From Eupeodes corollae (lineage: Eukaryota > Arthropoda > Insecta > Diptera > Syrphidae), in the NCBI RefSeq assembly GCF_945859685.1, contig NC_079149.1:78483073-78547072 (forward strand): a stretch of DNA of 64,000 bases, written 5' to 3'. Positions 52,955-62,540 of this stretch are shown here, piece by piece; position 1 is the stretch's first letter; each line of letters starts with the position of its first letter. Position numbers and translations under genes: made by a program. The notes under the pieces are model-generated. The model was not told the DNA's origin. It worked only from the letters and a program-made list of their open reading frames with translations, and did not search any database.

Positions 52955-55900
52955 TCTCCATCACGCCATCATGGCCACAAACAACCTGATACTCCGACTG
53001 CATATGAACAAGGAAGACATCGTCTTAATACAGGAGCCGTGGGTCTCAAACTCCATCATCAGAGGTCTCAGGACTCCTGGCTATAAAATATTATATGCAT
53101 CGGAGAAAGGTGAACCAAGGTCATGCATGTTAGTAAAAAATGACTTAAACATATTTTTACTCCCCAATTACAGCGACAAGGACACCACCACCGCTGTCCT
53201 AACAACAGATAAAGCCACCTACTGGCTCATATCCTCCTACCTTGGCCACGACAGCCCAATTCCAGGAAACACCTTGAGGAAGGCAATTGCGGACGCGCAA
53301 TCGAAAAAAGTTGGTCTCCTAATTGGTTCAGAAGCTAACGCCCATCACACGGTATGGGGTAGCTCTGATATAAATGAGAGAGGTGAGTACTTATTTGATT
53401 ATTTACCAAGCACTAACCTACTCATAAGTAATATTGGTAATGAACCCACATTTGTAACCAAGAATAGGAAAGAGGTACTTGATATTACACTTACCTCTGA
53501 CTCGATCCACAATATGATTTCAAACTGGCATGTCTCAAAAGAGAATTCCTTCTCTGACCACAAATACATTCAGTTTGAGCTCAAAGATGTAGCAAATACA
53601 TCTACGGGATTTCGAAATCACCGGAATACCAACTGGGAGCGTTATAGGGAGGTACTAACACAACTGCTTAATCATAACCTTCTTAAAAGCTCCTCCAGTA
53701 AAGATGAACTAGACCTTTCTGTAAATCATCTCACCGAAGCCTTAAATGAATCAATGAGATCTTCATGCCCTGTAACCATTTTAAAGGGTAAAAAGAAACC
53801 TCATTGGTGGCATAAAGAATTAGAACCATTCAGAAAGAGCTGTCGTAAACTCTTCAACAGATCTAAGTACACTAGATCTCCTTCTGACTGGGACTTATAC
53901 AAACAAGCTCTAAAGCAATATAAAAAAGAATTAAGAAAGAGTAAGAGGTCTTCTTGGAGAAATTTTTGTGGTAAAATAGAAAATACTTCAGAAGCCTCAA
54001 GACTCAGGAAAATTCTCTCAAAAAGTCCAACAATACCTAGTGCTTTAAAGACAGAAACAGGCACATGGACTATCACAGATGAAGAATCTCTTAACCTGTT
54101 ATTAGACACCCACTTTCCAGGTAGTTCTAACATACTCAACGACTTAACATCAGAGTCTCAAGCTTCTACAAGCGATTTAGTTGGTCTAATAACGCGGGAA
54201 AAACTGCAATGGGCCATAGACAGCTTTGATCCATATAAATCTCCAGGACCAGATGGAATCATTCCGGCCGAACTACAAAAATGCTCAGACATGATTATTC
54301 CACCATTGGAAATCATTCTGACAAGCTGTGTAAGGTTGAGATATATTCCCAAAGCCTGGAGAATGGCAAAAGTAGTCTTCATTCCCAAAGCAGGGAAACC
54401 CTCACACGTTAACCCTAAAGATCTACGACCAATCAGCCTATCATCCTTCCTTCTTAAAACCTTGGAAAGATTGATTGAAATTTATATCAGACATAATTTA
54501 AAACCATGTCTCATTTCCACAGCTCAACATGCTTACTCTAAGGGAAAATCATTAGAATCAGCACTTCACTCACTGGTACGTACTATTGAACATTCCCTCG
54601 AATACAAAAAATATAACCTGGTAGCGTTCCTAGATATTGAAGGAGCTTTCAACAACGTCAGTTACCAGGCGATCACAACAGCAATGGATAAGCTGAAATT
54701 AGAGAAGTCACTCATAGATCTTATAAGTCTCATGCTCAAAAGCAGGACAATAATTTCTAACATGAGAAGTTTTACTACCACCAGATCGGTGAATCGAGGC
54801 ACTCCCCAAGGTGGAGTCCTTTCGCCTCTTTTATGGAACATGGTAGTAAACGACTTACTTACAACATTGGAAACAGAAGGTTTCAAGGTGATTGCCTACG
54901 CTGATGACGTTGCGATATCCGTATCTGGGAAGCACCCCCAAGTTCTCTCGGAACTCCTACAAAATGCCCTAAACAGGCTAACTAAATGGGCTAATCAATG
55001 TGGATTGGACGTCAACCCACACAAAACAGAATTAATACTCTTCTCGAGAAGATATAAAATTCCTCAGATTAGCCCACCAAAGATTAAAGGAATACCATTA
55101 AGCTTTTCCGACCAAGCTAAATATTTGGGCCTCATTTTAGACAAAAAACTAAATTGGAAGGCAAATATTGATGAAAGAGTCAAAAAGGCTACTGTAGCGC
55201 TTTTTACTTGTAAAAAGGCCATAGGATCAAAATGGGGCTTCTCCCCAAAAATAACCCACTGGCTATACACTTCGGTAATCAGGCCGATACTCATTTATGG
55301 AGCCGTCGTATGGTGGACCGCACTGGATAAGATGGTAAATCTAAATAAACTCATTAAAGTCCAGCGGTCAGCAGGTATGTGCATCACAGGAGCACTTCGC
55401 ACAACACCAACCGCAGCACTGGAAGTGCTTTTAAACCTAACACCACTTGACATCTTCTCTAAAAAGGTGGCTGCCAACTCATGTGTAAGGCTTAGAGCCA
55501 CCTCTCAATGGACCAGTAACAATACTGGACATACAACCATTCTAGACAATTTCAGATCTATCCCAGATCGCTTAGACTATACCACCCCAAAAATGGTACT
55601 TGGTAAAAGATTCCATGTGTCCATCCCTTCAAGATCCTCCTGGGAAGAAGAGGGACCCCTGGAAGACGATGCGGTACACTTCTACACTGACGGTTCAAAG
55701 ACCGATCACGGAGTTGGAAGTGGTATCTTTTCAGAACAACTGAATCTCAGTCTATCCTATAGACTTCCCAATCAATGTAGTGTATTCCAGGCAGAAGTAA
55801 TGGCGATTAAAGAAGCACTATCCTGGCTCAAAGAAAACGTTATATCTTGTAAGGATATACGAATCTTCTCGGACAGCCAAGCCGCTCTTAAATCTCTCGC

Positions 55901-56621
55901 GTCTGTCTCCACAAACTCTCGAACAGTCCACGATTGTCAATCATCTTTGAAGGAGATGACGGAACAGTTTAACATTCACCTCATTTGGGTGCCGGGCCAC
56001 AGAGACATTCCGGGAAATTGCAAAGCCGATGAGCTCGCCAAAAACGGAACACTTCTGCCTTATGTTAGACAAAAACATAACATAGGAACACCACTTGCTA
56101 CATGCAAATATCTTTTCAAGCAATATGCTTTAGAAACAACAAATACTAGATGGTCACAAAGTACCACCTGCCTGGCAACCAAGCAAATATGGCCAAGTAT
56201 TGACTTAAAACGGTCAAAAGGCTTGATATCACTAAGCAGACAAAGTATAAGCTCTACAATTGGAGTAATAACGGGACACTGCCTCATAGGTAGACATGCT
56301 CTGAGGCTAGGGGTCTACACAAATGACTTCTGTAGAAGCTGCATGGACGAGGAGGAAGAGGAAACAGTCCAACACCTTCTATGAACATGTCCAGCACTCT
56401 CCATTAGAAGGAATTACTTTCTCGGTAATCCCTTCTTCGATAATACCAGTGAACTGGCAAATATTGACACAAAACGTCTCTCTAACTTTATTAAAAGCAC
56501 AAAATGGTTTGTTTAAATTCATTACTCTCCCATGAGTAACCTCATTAGTGGTATCACAATGGACCTTTGAGGTCTACGTGTGTCAATGATATCTAGACAG
56601 CCACTCTAACCTAACCTAACC
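52434..56621 (+). mobile_element. LOA-like non-LTR retrotransposon D, nearly intact, 8-bp target duplication
   Basis: This 4188-bp element is bounded by TAGGCCAG on both sides (52426-52433 and 56622-56629) and ends GACAGCCACTCTAACCTAACC plus one more CTAACC unit. It carries ORF1 and a 1150-codon ORF2 (endonuclease, RT, RNase H) overlapping by 23 nt. EN-RT-RNase H architecture points to the LOA/I group rather than jockey. It is inserted in the 3' UTR of the antisense copy C. The 5' end is slightly truncated inside ORF1. It is the youngest retroelement in the window by intactness. Confidence 0.88.
52932..56384 (+). CDS. Element D ORF2: endonuclease, reverse transcriptase, RNase H
   Basis: 1150 codons. 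Endonuclease (1-220): VQINLHHA, IQEPWV, GSEANAHHTVWGS and SFSDHKYIQF. RT (about 400-750): DLRPISLSSF, AFLDIEGAFNNV, NRGTPQGGVLSPLLWN, and the catalytic IAYADDVAISV. RNase H (about 915-1045): HFYTDGSKTDHGVGSG, CSVFQAEVMAIKEAL, IRIFSDSQAAL and WVPGHRDIPGNCKADELAK, with D-E-D and the final Asp present. The C-terminus has the start of a CCHC motif, CRSCMDEEEEETVQH, but TGA at 56382-56384 stops it before the last Cys. Reading on in frame gives TCPALSIRRNYFL up to a stop near 56516. The other domains look functional; the enzyme performs target-primed reverse transcription. Confidence 0.9.
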   Translation: MLRLVQINLHHAIMATNNLILRLHMNKEDIVLIQEPWVSNSIIRGLRTPGYKILYASEKGEPRSCMLVKNDLNIFLLPNYSDKDTTTAVLTTDKATYWLISSYLGHDSPIPGNTLRKAIADAQSKKVGLLIGSEANAHHTVWGSSDINERGEYLFDYLPSTNLLISNIGNEPTFVTKNRKEVLDITLTSDSIHNMISNWHVSKENSFSDHKYIQFELKDVANTSTGFRNHRNTNWERYREVLTQLLNHNLLKSSSSKDELDLSVNHLTEALNESMRSSCPVTILKGKKKPHWWHKELEPFRKSCRKLFNRSKYTRSPSDWDLYKQALKQYKKELRKSKRSSWRNFCGKIENTSEASRLRKILSKSPTIPSALKTETGTWTITDEESLNLLLDTHFPGSSNILNDLTSESQASTSDLVGLITREKLQWAIDSFDPYKSPGPDGIIPAELQKCSDMIIPPLEIILTSCVRLRYIPKAWRMAKVVFIPKAGKPSHVNPKDLRPISLSSFLLKTLERLIEIYIRHNLKPCLISTAQHAYSKGKSLESALHSLVRTIEHSLEYKKYNLVAFLDIEGAFNNVSYQAITTAMDKLKLEKSLIDLISLMLKSRTIISNMRSFTTTRSVNRGTPQGGVLSPLLWNMVVNDLLTTLETEGFKVIAYADDVAISVSGKHPQVLSELLQNALNRLTKWANQCGLDVNPHKTELILFSRRYKIPQISPPKIKGIPLSFSDQAKYLGLILDKKLNWKANIDERVKKATVALFTCKKAIGSKWGFSPKITHWLYTSVIRPILIYGAVVWWTALDKMVNLNKLIKVQRSAGMCITGALRTTPTAALEVLLNLTPLDIFSKKVAANSCVRLRATSQWTSNNTGHTTILDNFRSIPDRLDYTTPKMVLGKRFHVSIPSRSSWEEEGPLEDDAVHFYTDGSKTDHGVGSGIFSEQLNLSLSYRLPNQCSVFQAEVMAIKEALSWLKENVISCKDIRIFSDSQAALKSLASVSTNSRTVHDCQSSLKEMTEQFNIHLIWVPGHRDIPGNCKADELAKNGTLLPYVRQKHNIGTPLATCKYLFKQYALETTNTRWSQSTTCLATKQIWPSIDLKRSKGLISLSRQSISSTIGVITGHCLIGRHALRLGVYTNDFCRSCMDEEEEETVQHLL

Positions 56622-57840
56622 TAGGCCAGTTTAATGGCCCATTATGATATCACATGAATCTTGAGGCTTCCTCCTAAGTCCAATGGAACCAGTTTGAGTC
56701 CCTTACGAAACGTGACATTCTGATTGTACCGATATGATTTAGATCGTTGAAGAAGAATTCTCCTAGGTATTGCGTTTGAGCTAAAGCAGGGCATGTACAG
56801 AGAAGGTGAAGAACTGTTTACTCTCTTCCTCCTCCATACAGCTTCTGCAAGTCAATATTATAGTAATGACACCTACTATCGAGCTTATATGCGATCTGCA
56901 TAATGCATTTAATCCAGTGTTGGCCAGATGTTTTTTGTGACCTGACACGTGGTGACGTTGTTCCACCTGGTGCCTGCCCTCCTTACAGCGTCTTGTATTA
57001 GCAACAATTTACAAATAGCGATTGGTATGCCAGTATGTGCCAAACGTGGTAGGATGCACTGTACAGTTCCTGGCGAGTTCATCTGGGGTGGAATCGGCTA
57101 AGGTGATAGTTGGCTATCATTTTTTGATGGTCAAATTGACTATCATTTTCATTCCGTCTGTGTAGGATGATTCAACTCAATTCAATTCGATTGAACAATT
57201 TCAGATTCAAATTGTCAAAATTCGTTGTTGCCTTATTGGAATTTTAAATTGATTCTTATAAAATATCTAAATAAAAGTATCAAATTGGCTGATTTTAAAT
57301 AAAATTCTTACTTAATTTTTTTCGTATGTCGTAAGCTTTGTCGGTCACAAGGATATGTTTTTTACCTAAAAAAGGGAACTGCAAATATTTTCCATTCGTT
57401 TTTTGTAAGCGTCTGGTAACTCTATTCAGAAACGACATATTTGTACGAAAACCACTTTTAGGTATCAATTTGACTATCACCTTTCATAGATCAAATTCGA
57501 TTATTTTGACTGTCATTTATCAACAATCACCTTAGCCGATTCCACCCCTGCCTTGCAGTTACCTGGAATGTCTCTTTGTCCGGCACCCAGCAAATGTGAA
57601 TATTAAACTGCTGTGCCATCTCCATTAGAGATGATCGACAGTTATAGACTGTTACAGAGTTTGTAGAGACAGAGTCCAGAGATTTTATAGCGGCCTGACT
57701 ATCTGAGAAAATACGGATATCAGATGTTTTCTTTAAGCCAGGACAAGACTTCTTTTATCGTCAATAGTTCCGCCTAGAACACGCTACAATGATTGGGAAG
57801 GCAGAATGAGAGACTTAATTTCAGTCGTTTAGAGTACACT
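56622..57840 (-). mobile_element. Older antisense LOA-like copy C, body, with nested MITE
   Basis: Minus-strand continuation of 52382-52433, starting in the 3' UTR (TAGGCCAGTTTAATGGCCC). Going up: zinc motif CRSCMEEEE at 56850-56820, an internal deletion near 56900, CHVS..-type sequence with GHKKHLA at 56930, RNase H WVPGHRDIPG-equivalent at 57560-57590 and IRIFSD at 57700-57715, ending at about 57840 where similarity to copies A and B stops. Several frameshifts. The 462-bp element 57086-57547 interrupts it. Confidence 0.8.
57086..57547. mobile_element. 462-bp element with Harbinger transposase remnant
   Basis: Ends GGGTGGAATCGGCTAAGG and its inverted complement CCTTAGCCGATTCCACCC, flanked by CTG on both sides (57083-57085 and 57548-57550). 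Copy B of the host retrotransposon keeps the uninterrupted site ATCTGCCTTACAG, which confirms a clean insertion. On the minus strand 57480-57295 encodes a 61-codon frame with LQFPFLGKKHILVTDKAYDI, resembling the second-Asp region of PIF/Harbinger transposases (PG...Y-V-x-DEAF/DKAY). I infer an internally deleted Harbinger derivative rather than a pure MITE. Confidence 0.65.
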
Positions 57841-58270
57841 TCATTTTTAATGAACCCCTCACATGAACTAACCTCATAACTTTTTATTTTATTGGAGTTG
57901 TTTTCTTTGAGCTTAAATGAATTTTGTGCCAAATTTTATTTAAAAATTCTATACTTAATACTATCACGAACTCTGAAAAAAAAGTAAAAAACAACTATTC
58001 ATGTTTTGCACTTTATTACTAAGTGTAAATATTATGTATGTTTGTTTCTTTCATAACAAGAAAGTTTCACTAAATTTACATTATATGAAAATAATCACGA
58101 ACATTTTTGGTATATAAATTCAAAGGATGTTCACATATAAAAAATATGGTTTTTATAATATAGCCTTGTTGTTTTCTTCCAAATTATACAATATAGGATG
58201 TGTTGTTTTAGATTTAAGTAATGAAATCCACCACTATTGCAGTACAACGATTTCACTATGAAAAATGTAT
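57841..58270. other. FAAH2 3' flank
   Basis: AT-rich 3' UTR or intergenic DNA downstream of the minus-strand amidase. TTTATT at 58012-58017 gives AATAAA on the minus strand, about 255 bp after the stop, a candidate polyadenylation signal. Nothing else recognised. Confidence 0.45.
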
Positions 58271-60093
58271 CTAACATTTTATACCTGGACGCACCCAACC
58301 ACCAAATGCTTTTTCTAGCTCCTCAGCTACAGCCAAACACAGTCGATCGTTATTAAAATTTGCAACCACTTGTACCCCAAGTGGAACGCCTTCACTGCCC
58401 AAACCCAAAGGAACTGCTGTAGCAGGAAAACCTAAAACATTTATTATTCCAGTGTAGGAAAAGTTGAGTGGACGCACCAAAGGCTCATTGTGATATGGTG
58501 CTACGGTGGGATGAGTTGGGTAGATAAAAACTCCATCATCTCCAAGTAAATTCTGCATTTCCTTTCTTAAATTATCTCGTTTTTTAACCAGGTGATGGTA
58601 TTTTGGTGATCCAAATGGTATCTGGGCATTATCTACTAAAGCTGTGACCACACCAATGAAGGTATGTTGTGAAAGCCCCACACAAAGTTTTAAAAGTTCT
58701 GTTATGGGGTTTATTTCCCCATTGAAATTTGCCAACTGATGACCAAATCCATGACCCGAGTCGTCTTTCATATTGGCAAACCAAATCGAAGGTGATTGTT
58801 TAAATTTTTCGTTTTGAATTTTCGATGCGGTCGTTCCAGTTGACGTTTGCAAATAATCAATTACTTTGCGCAGTGAGTTTTTCAAGTCTTCATCCACAGG
58901 AGAGACCAATCTACTTCCTCCGTCGCTTTCTTGATAGTAATATTTCAGTTTTTTTAAGTCAACCGGTTCATCTAAGTTGAGGAGCGAGGATTTTTGACCG
59001 GATATAATTTTCAAGACTGGTTTTAAATCGACAGCATGTCGACACATGGGGCCAATGCCAAGGAATGAATCTTGCTCCAATGAAAAAGGCATTGGAAATT
59101 GACCTTTATTCGAAACAATATTTTTGGATGGTTTGTGCCCAAATGTACCAGTGAAAAACGAAGGCATTCGTATAGAACCTCCAATATCGGAGCCTAGACC
59201 GAACGGAGATGCAGCTAAAGCTTGAATACAACCTTCACCCCCACTTGAACCTCCAACAATTCGATTGGTGTCGTATGGATTGCGTGTACGTCCATGTAGC
59301 GTATTAAAACTTTCCCACCTAAAAGCAAAATAAAAATCAAATATATTTAAAGATCAAAACAACGTTTTGCCTGCCTACCACATGCACATCTCTGAAACAT
59401 TTGTTAGACAGAAAGGTATCGCACCCGCTTTCCTCATTAATCCCATAGCATCTGAATCTTCATTTGAGCGTACACCTTTTCGAGCATAAAGCCCAGCAGT
59501 GTTAAGGAAATCTTTAAATAATTATAATATTTTAATTTCTCGATTTTTTAGTGTAGTGGTAATTATGAAATAAGAACTTACCTTTTACAGCTATGCAATC
59601 CTTAGTAGAAATGGGAACTCCTAAAAATGGTTTTATTTTCAAAAGTTCTTCGGGTGTATATGTCCCAGAAGCTATTAGGGCATCTGCATCTGCTGCATCC
59701 TTTAGTGCTTCTTTAAAGCGTTTGTCAACGACACAGTTAAATGTTGGATTTACTTCTTCCACTCGCCTTATAAAAGCCTCCAAAACAGCTACACTGGTTA
59801 TCTATTCAAAATAATCATAATCTTAATGAAAATGAGTCTTAAAAATAACATTTTAAAATTATAAAAACCTGTTTTGTTCGAATTTTGCTTGCCAATGAAG
59901 TTGCTGATTCTAATAGTAATGGATCTGTTATTGCTGGCATTACTTTACCTTTTTTTCCATAGATTACAGTAAAAATTAATCTCGCAATTTTTGTGATTAA
60001 TGTGAAAAAGAAATGCTCTAAGTATAGCACAAAAGACGAACGTTTTTTGTGTCGATTGGATACATCGGTGGAAAATTCGCTTGTTTCACCCAT
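58271..60093 (-). CDS. Fatty-acid amide hydrolase 2-like amidase, four exons
   Basis: A membrane-associated serine hydrolase of the amidase-signature family, expected to hydrolyse fatty-acid amides. Exons on the minus strand: 60093-59869, 59801-59582, 59511-59379 and 59318-58271, all with GT/AG borders and phases that join, giving 1626 nt and 541 aa (human FAAH2 is 532). An N-terminal membrane segment lies at about residues 20-45 (FVLYLEHFFFTLITKIARLI). The catalytic triad is Lys142 (GVPISTKDC), cis-Ser at 217/218 (GGSSGGEG) and nucleophile Ser241 (GLGSDIGGSIR). The C-terminus reads GGWVRPGIKC. Introns are 67, 70 and 60 bp. ATG at 60093 is the first in frame with a membrane segment right after. 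No damage is seen. Insects often carry several paralogues, so no specific symbol is given. Confidence 0.95.
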
Positions 60094-61500
60094 ATTGTTA
60101 GAAATATTTTAATTTGTATCTATGTTTGTACTTTTATAAATGGATTTCCAGATTGGAATGATTTTAAATGCTTAGCTTCGTTCGAGGAATACTTTTAATT
60201 AATACTTTCTTTGTATACCATATTCCACTATTGTGTTTATATTTTAACTCTGAAAAAATAATACAAAAAATTAGTTAAATTAAATTAAGAGTTTGAATAA
60301 AGAAATGCATAGTTAATAATCTAAAAAGAAATGTTTTACTGGTGTACTTCTACATAAATTCTTTAAAAATTGTATATATATTTACATCGTGACCACAAGA
60401 CAATTTTTGAAGCTTCCATTTGGTACTATTATCACAAAATAATAAACACGAAATAAAAAGTTAGGTATGTTGAGTCACTTTTATGAACAGAAGATATGAA
60501 CTTTATGATAAGCCTATTCGTAAAAAAAATACAATAATATTTCTGACGAATTAAGATATCAACTTAAAGATAACACAAGTAAGGTATATTTATATTGAAG
60601 TTTACAATCGATAGATTCATAATAAGTTCAATACATTTTTGTTTGTTGTAAATTTCACTAAATTTCTATGATAAAATGTATTCTCATGTCAAATATCTAA
60701 CTGTAATGCAGTGAAGCACTTGCGAAAAATGGATTTTGTTTTTTTCGACCTTTTTACACTTTTGTCATGAATTTTTGGCGTTAAAAATAATTTTCACTCA
60801 ACGTTTTCAACCAGCAAGTTTATAAGTGTGACCTGAACTATGACAAGATATCTATAATGGGAAAAACAATTATTTCAAAATTATTTTAGAGCAAATTCAG
60901 CACTCTTTTAAATAAAACAAACGAGACATTTTGTAATTTAATTAAGGAGCTTCTATCTCCAAAACTTGTTTTCGGACAATAGGTTCAGCTTTTTCTTTGC
61001 AATATTTTGTGAAAGTACATAATTGGTAAGAGTATGAAAACAAAATATTTAAATAGTAAATCTTCATCTTTTATTGATTAATTAAATTTATTATAATCAC
61101 TAAATTATTGATAATTGTAAACTTAAAAAATAATATTGGAATTATGTCTGTTAGTGTTTTTAAGAAAGAAATTATTTAACGACTAAAATTGATTAAAATT
61201 TTCTTCTTTTGATAACGCTCTCGAATCTTGGCATACTATAAAATCAACCAACTTTGAACACGTCTTTGAAGCAAAAAGTACCTGTTCGACTTATTTTGAA
61301 TTTTTGTCAATGAGAAAGCCTTGTTTTAGGGACTGGACTCCTGATCTCTCATTAAAGTTCACTTCAACAATGCTATATTCTGTTTGTTTTATAGTTTTAT
61401 AGTTCTTCTAACGGTCTTTCGTTTTCATGTTAGAGACTTTTAGCTTGAAGTTATTCTCTACATTTTCCGTTGAACACACATTATTTGAAACTCTCTGAAT
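60094..61500. other. AT-rich intergenic region upstream of FAAH2
   Basis: Contains the FAAH2 promoter by position, but I could not identify a convincing core motif. No repeats or genes recognised up to the Tc1-like remnant. Confidence 0.4.
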
Positions 61501-61504
61501 GTAA

Positions 61505-62540
61505 AGTGTTCATAAAAATAGCAGCACTTTTGACTTTATAATTAAAAAGTGTTAAAAATTAAATTTTTTTATTTTTCGGTAATTAAACATTTTAATATTT
61601 AAAGTTTTAAGTATTTGTAACATACACTATATAAAAAAAAAAATGTTAGCTCTAAAATAAACAATGGGACGGTCAAGACACTGCACCAAAGAAATTCGAA
61701 AACTTATTAGAAAACTGCGTTTGGAGGGAAAAACCTACCAAAATATTCATCCATGGCTGTTCATCTAAAATGGTCAGTAACGCTTCCATAGGCTCTAGGA
61801 AAATAAGAAATGGACTTCAACTGTCTGTTAACGCTGTCACAATTCGAAGACGGCTTTTATAAGCGAAGTTACCAGCCCGAAGTCCACGCAAGGTACCATT
61901 CTTGACGAAAAGGCATGTGGCAAAGAGAATGGATTTTGTTAAAGCGTATAGAAATTGGGCAAAAGAGAAATGGAGGAATGTTCTGTGGAGCGATGAAAGC
62001 AAAGTAGTCCTTTTTGGGTCCAAGGGTCGTCGAGAATATGTGAGAAGAGCCTAAAATGCAGCAATCGATCCAGGGTACACTATAAAAACAGTAAAGCATG
62101 GTGGAGGAAAAATTATGATATGGGCTTGCTTTACATATTACGGGGTCAGACCTATTTATCCTATCGGGGGTATAAGGGATGCAACCGACTATGTGAAAAT
62201 TCTCGAGGAAGTTATGTTACCCTATGCTGAAGACGAAATGACGTTGGTTTGGGTATACCAACAGGACTATGATCCAAAGAATACGTCAAAAAATGCAAAA
62301 TCATGGTTATGGAGTGTCCCGCTCAATCCCCCGACCTTAACCCCATCCAAAATTTGTAAGGGAGATGTTAAGAACGCAGTTCAAAAAGCAAAACCCAAGA
62401 ATTCGAAAGAATTGTGGGAAGCAGTGCCTGATTCATGAAACACAATACCAGTCGAAAGGTGTCAGGTTTTAGTGGACTCGATGCCACGTAGATGCGAAGT
62501 GATAGTTTCCAAAAATAAACCTATTTTGAATATATTGCTT
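61505..62540 (+). pseudogene. Tc1-like (DD34E) transposase remnant
   Basis: The left end AGTGTTCATAAAAATAGCAG at about 61507 is typical of a Tc1-type terminal repeat, but the matching right end was not found. MGRSRHCTKEIRKLIRKLRL begins at 61664. Further frames give PRKVPFLTKRHVAKRMDFVK and LWSDESKVVLFGSKGRREYV with the first catalytic Asp, a GGGKIMIWACFTYYG block, and QQDYDPKNTSKNAKSW with the second Asp. The third block reads SPDLNPIQNL in another frame, so the catalytic Glu (PIEN) is Gln. At least three frameshifts and several stops are present. The element is dead. Confidence 0.75.
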
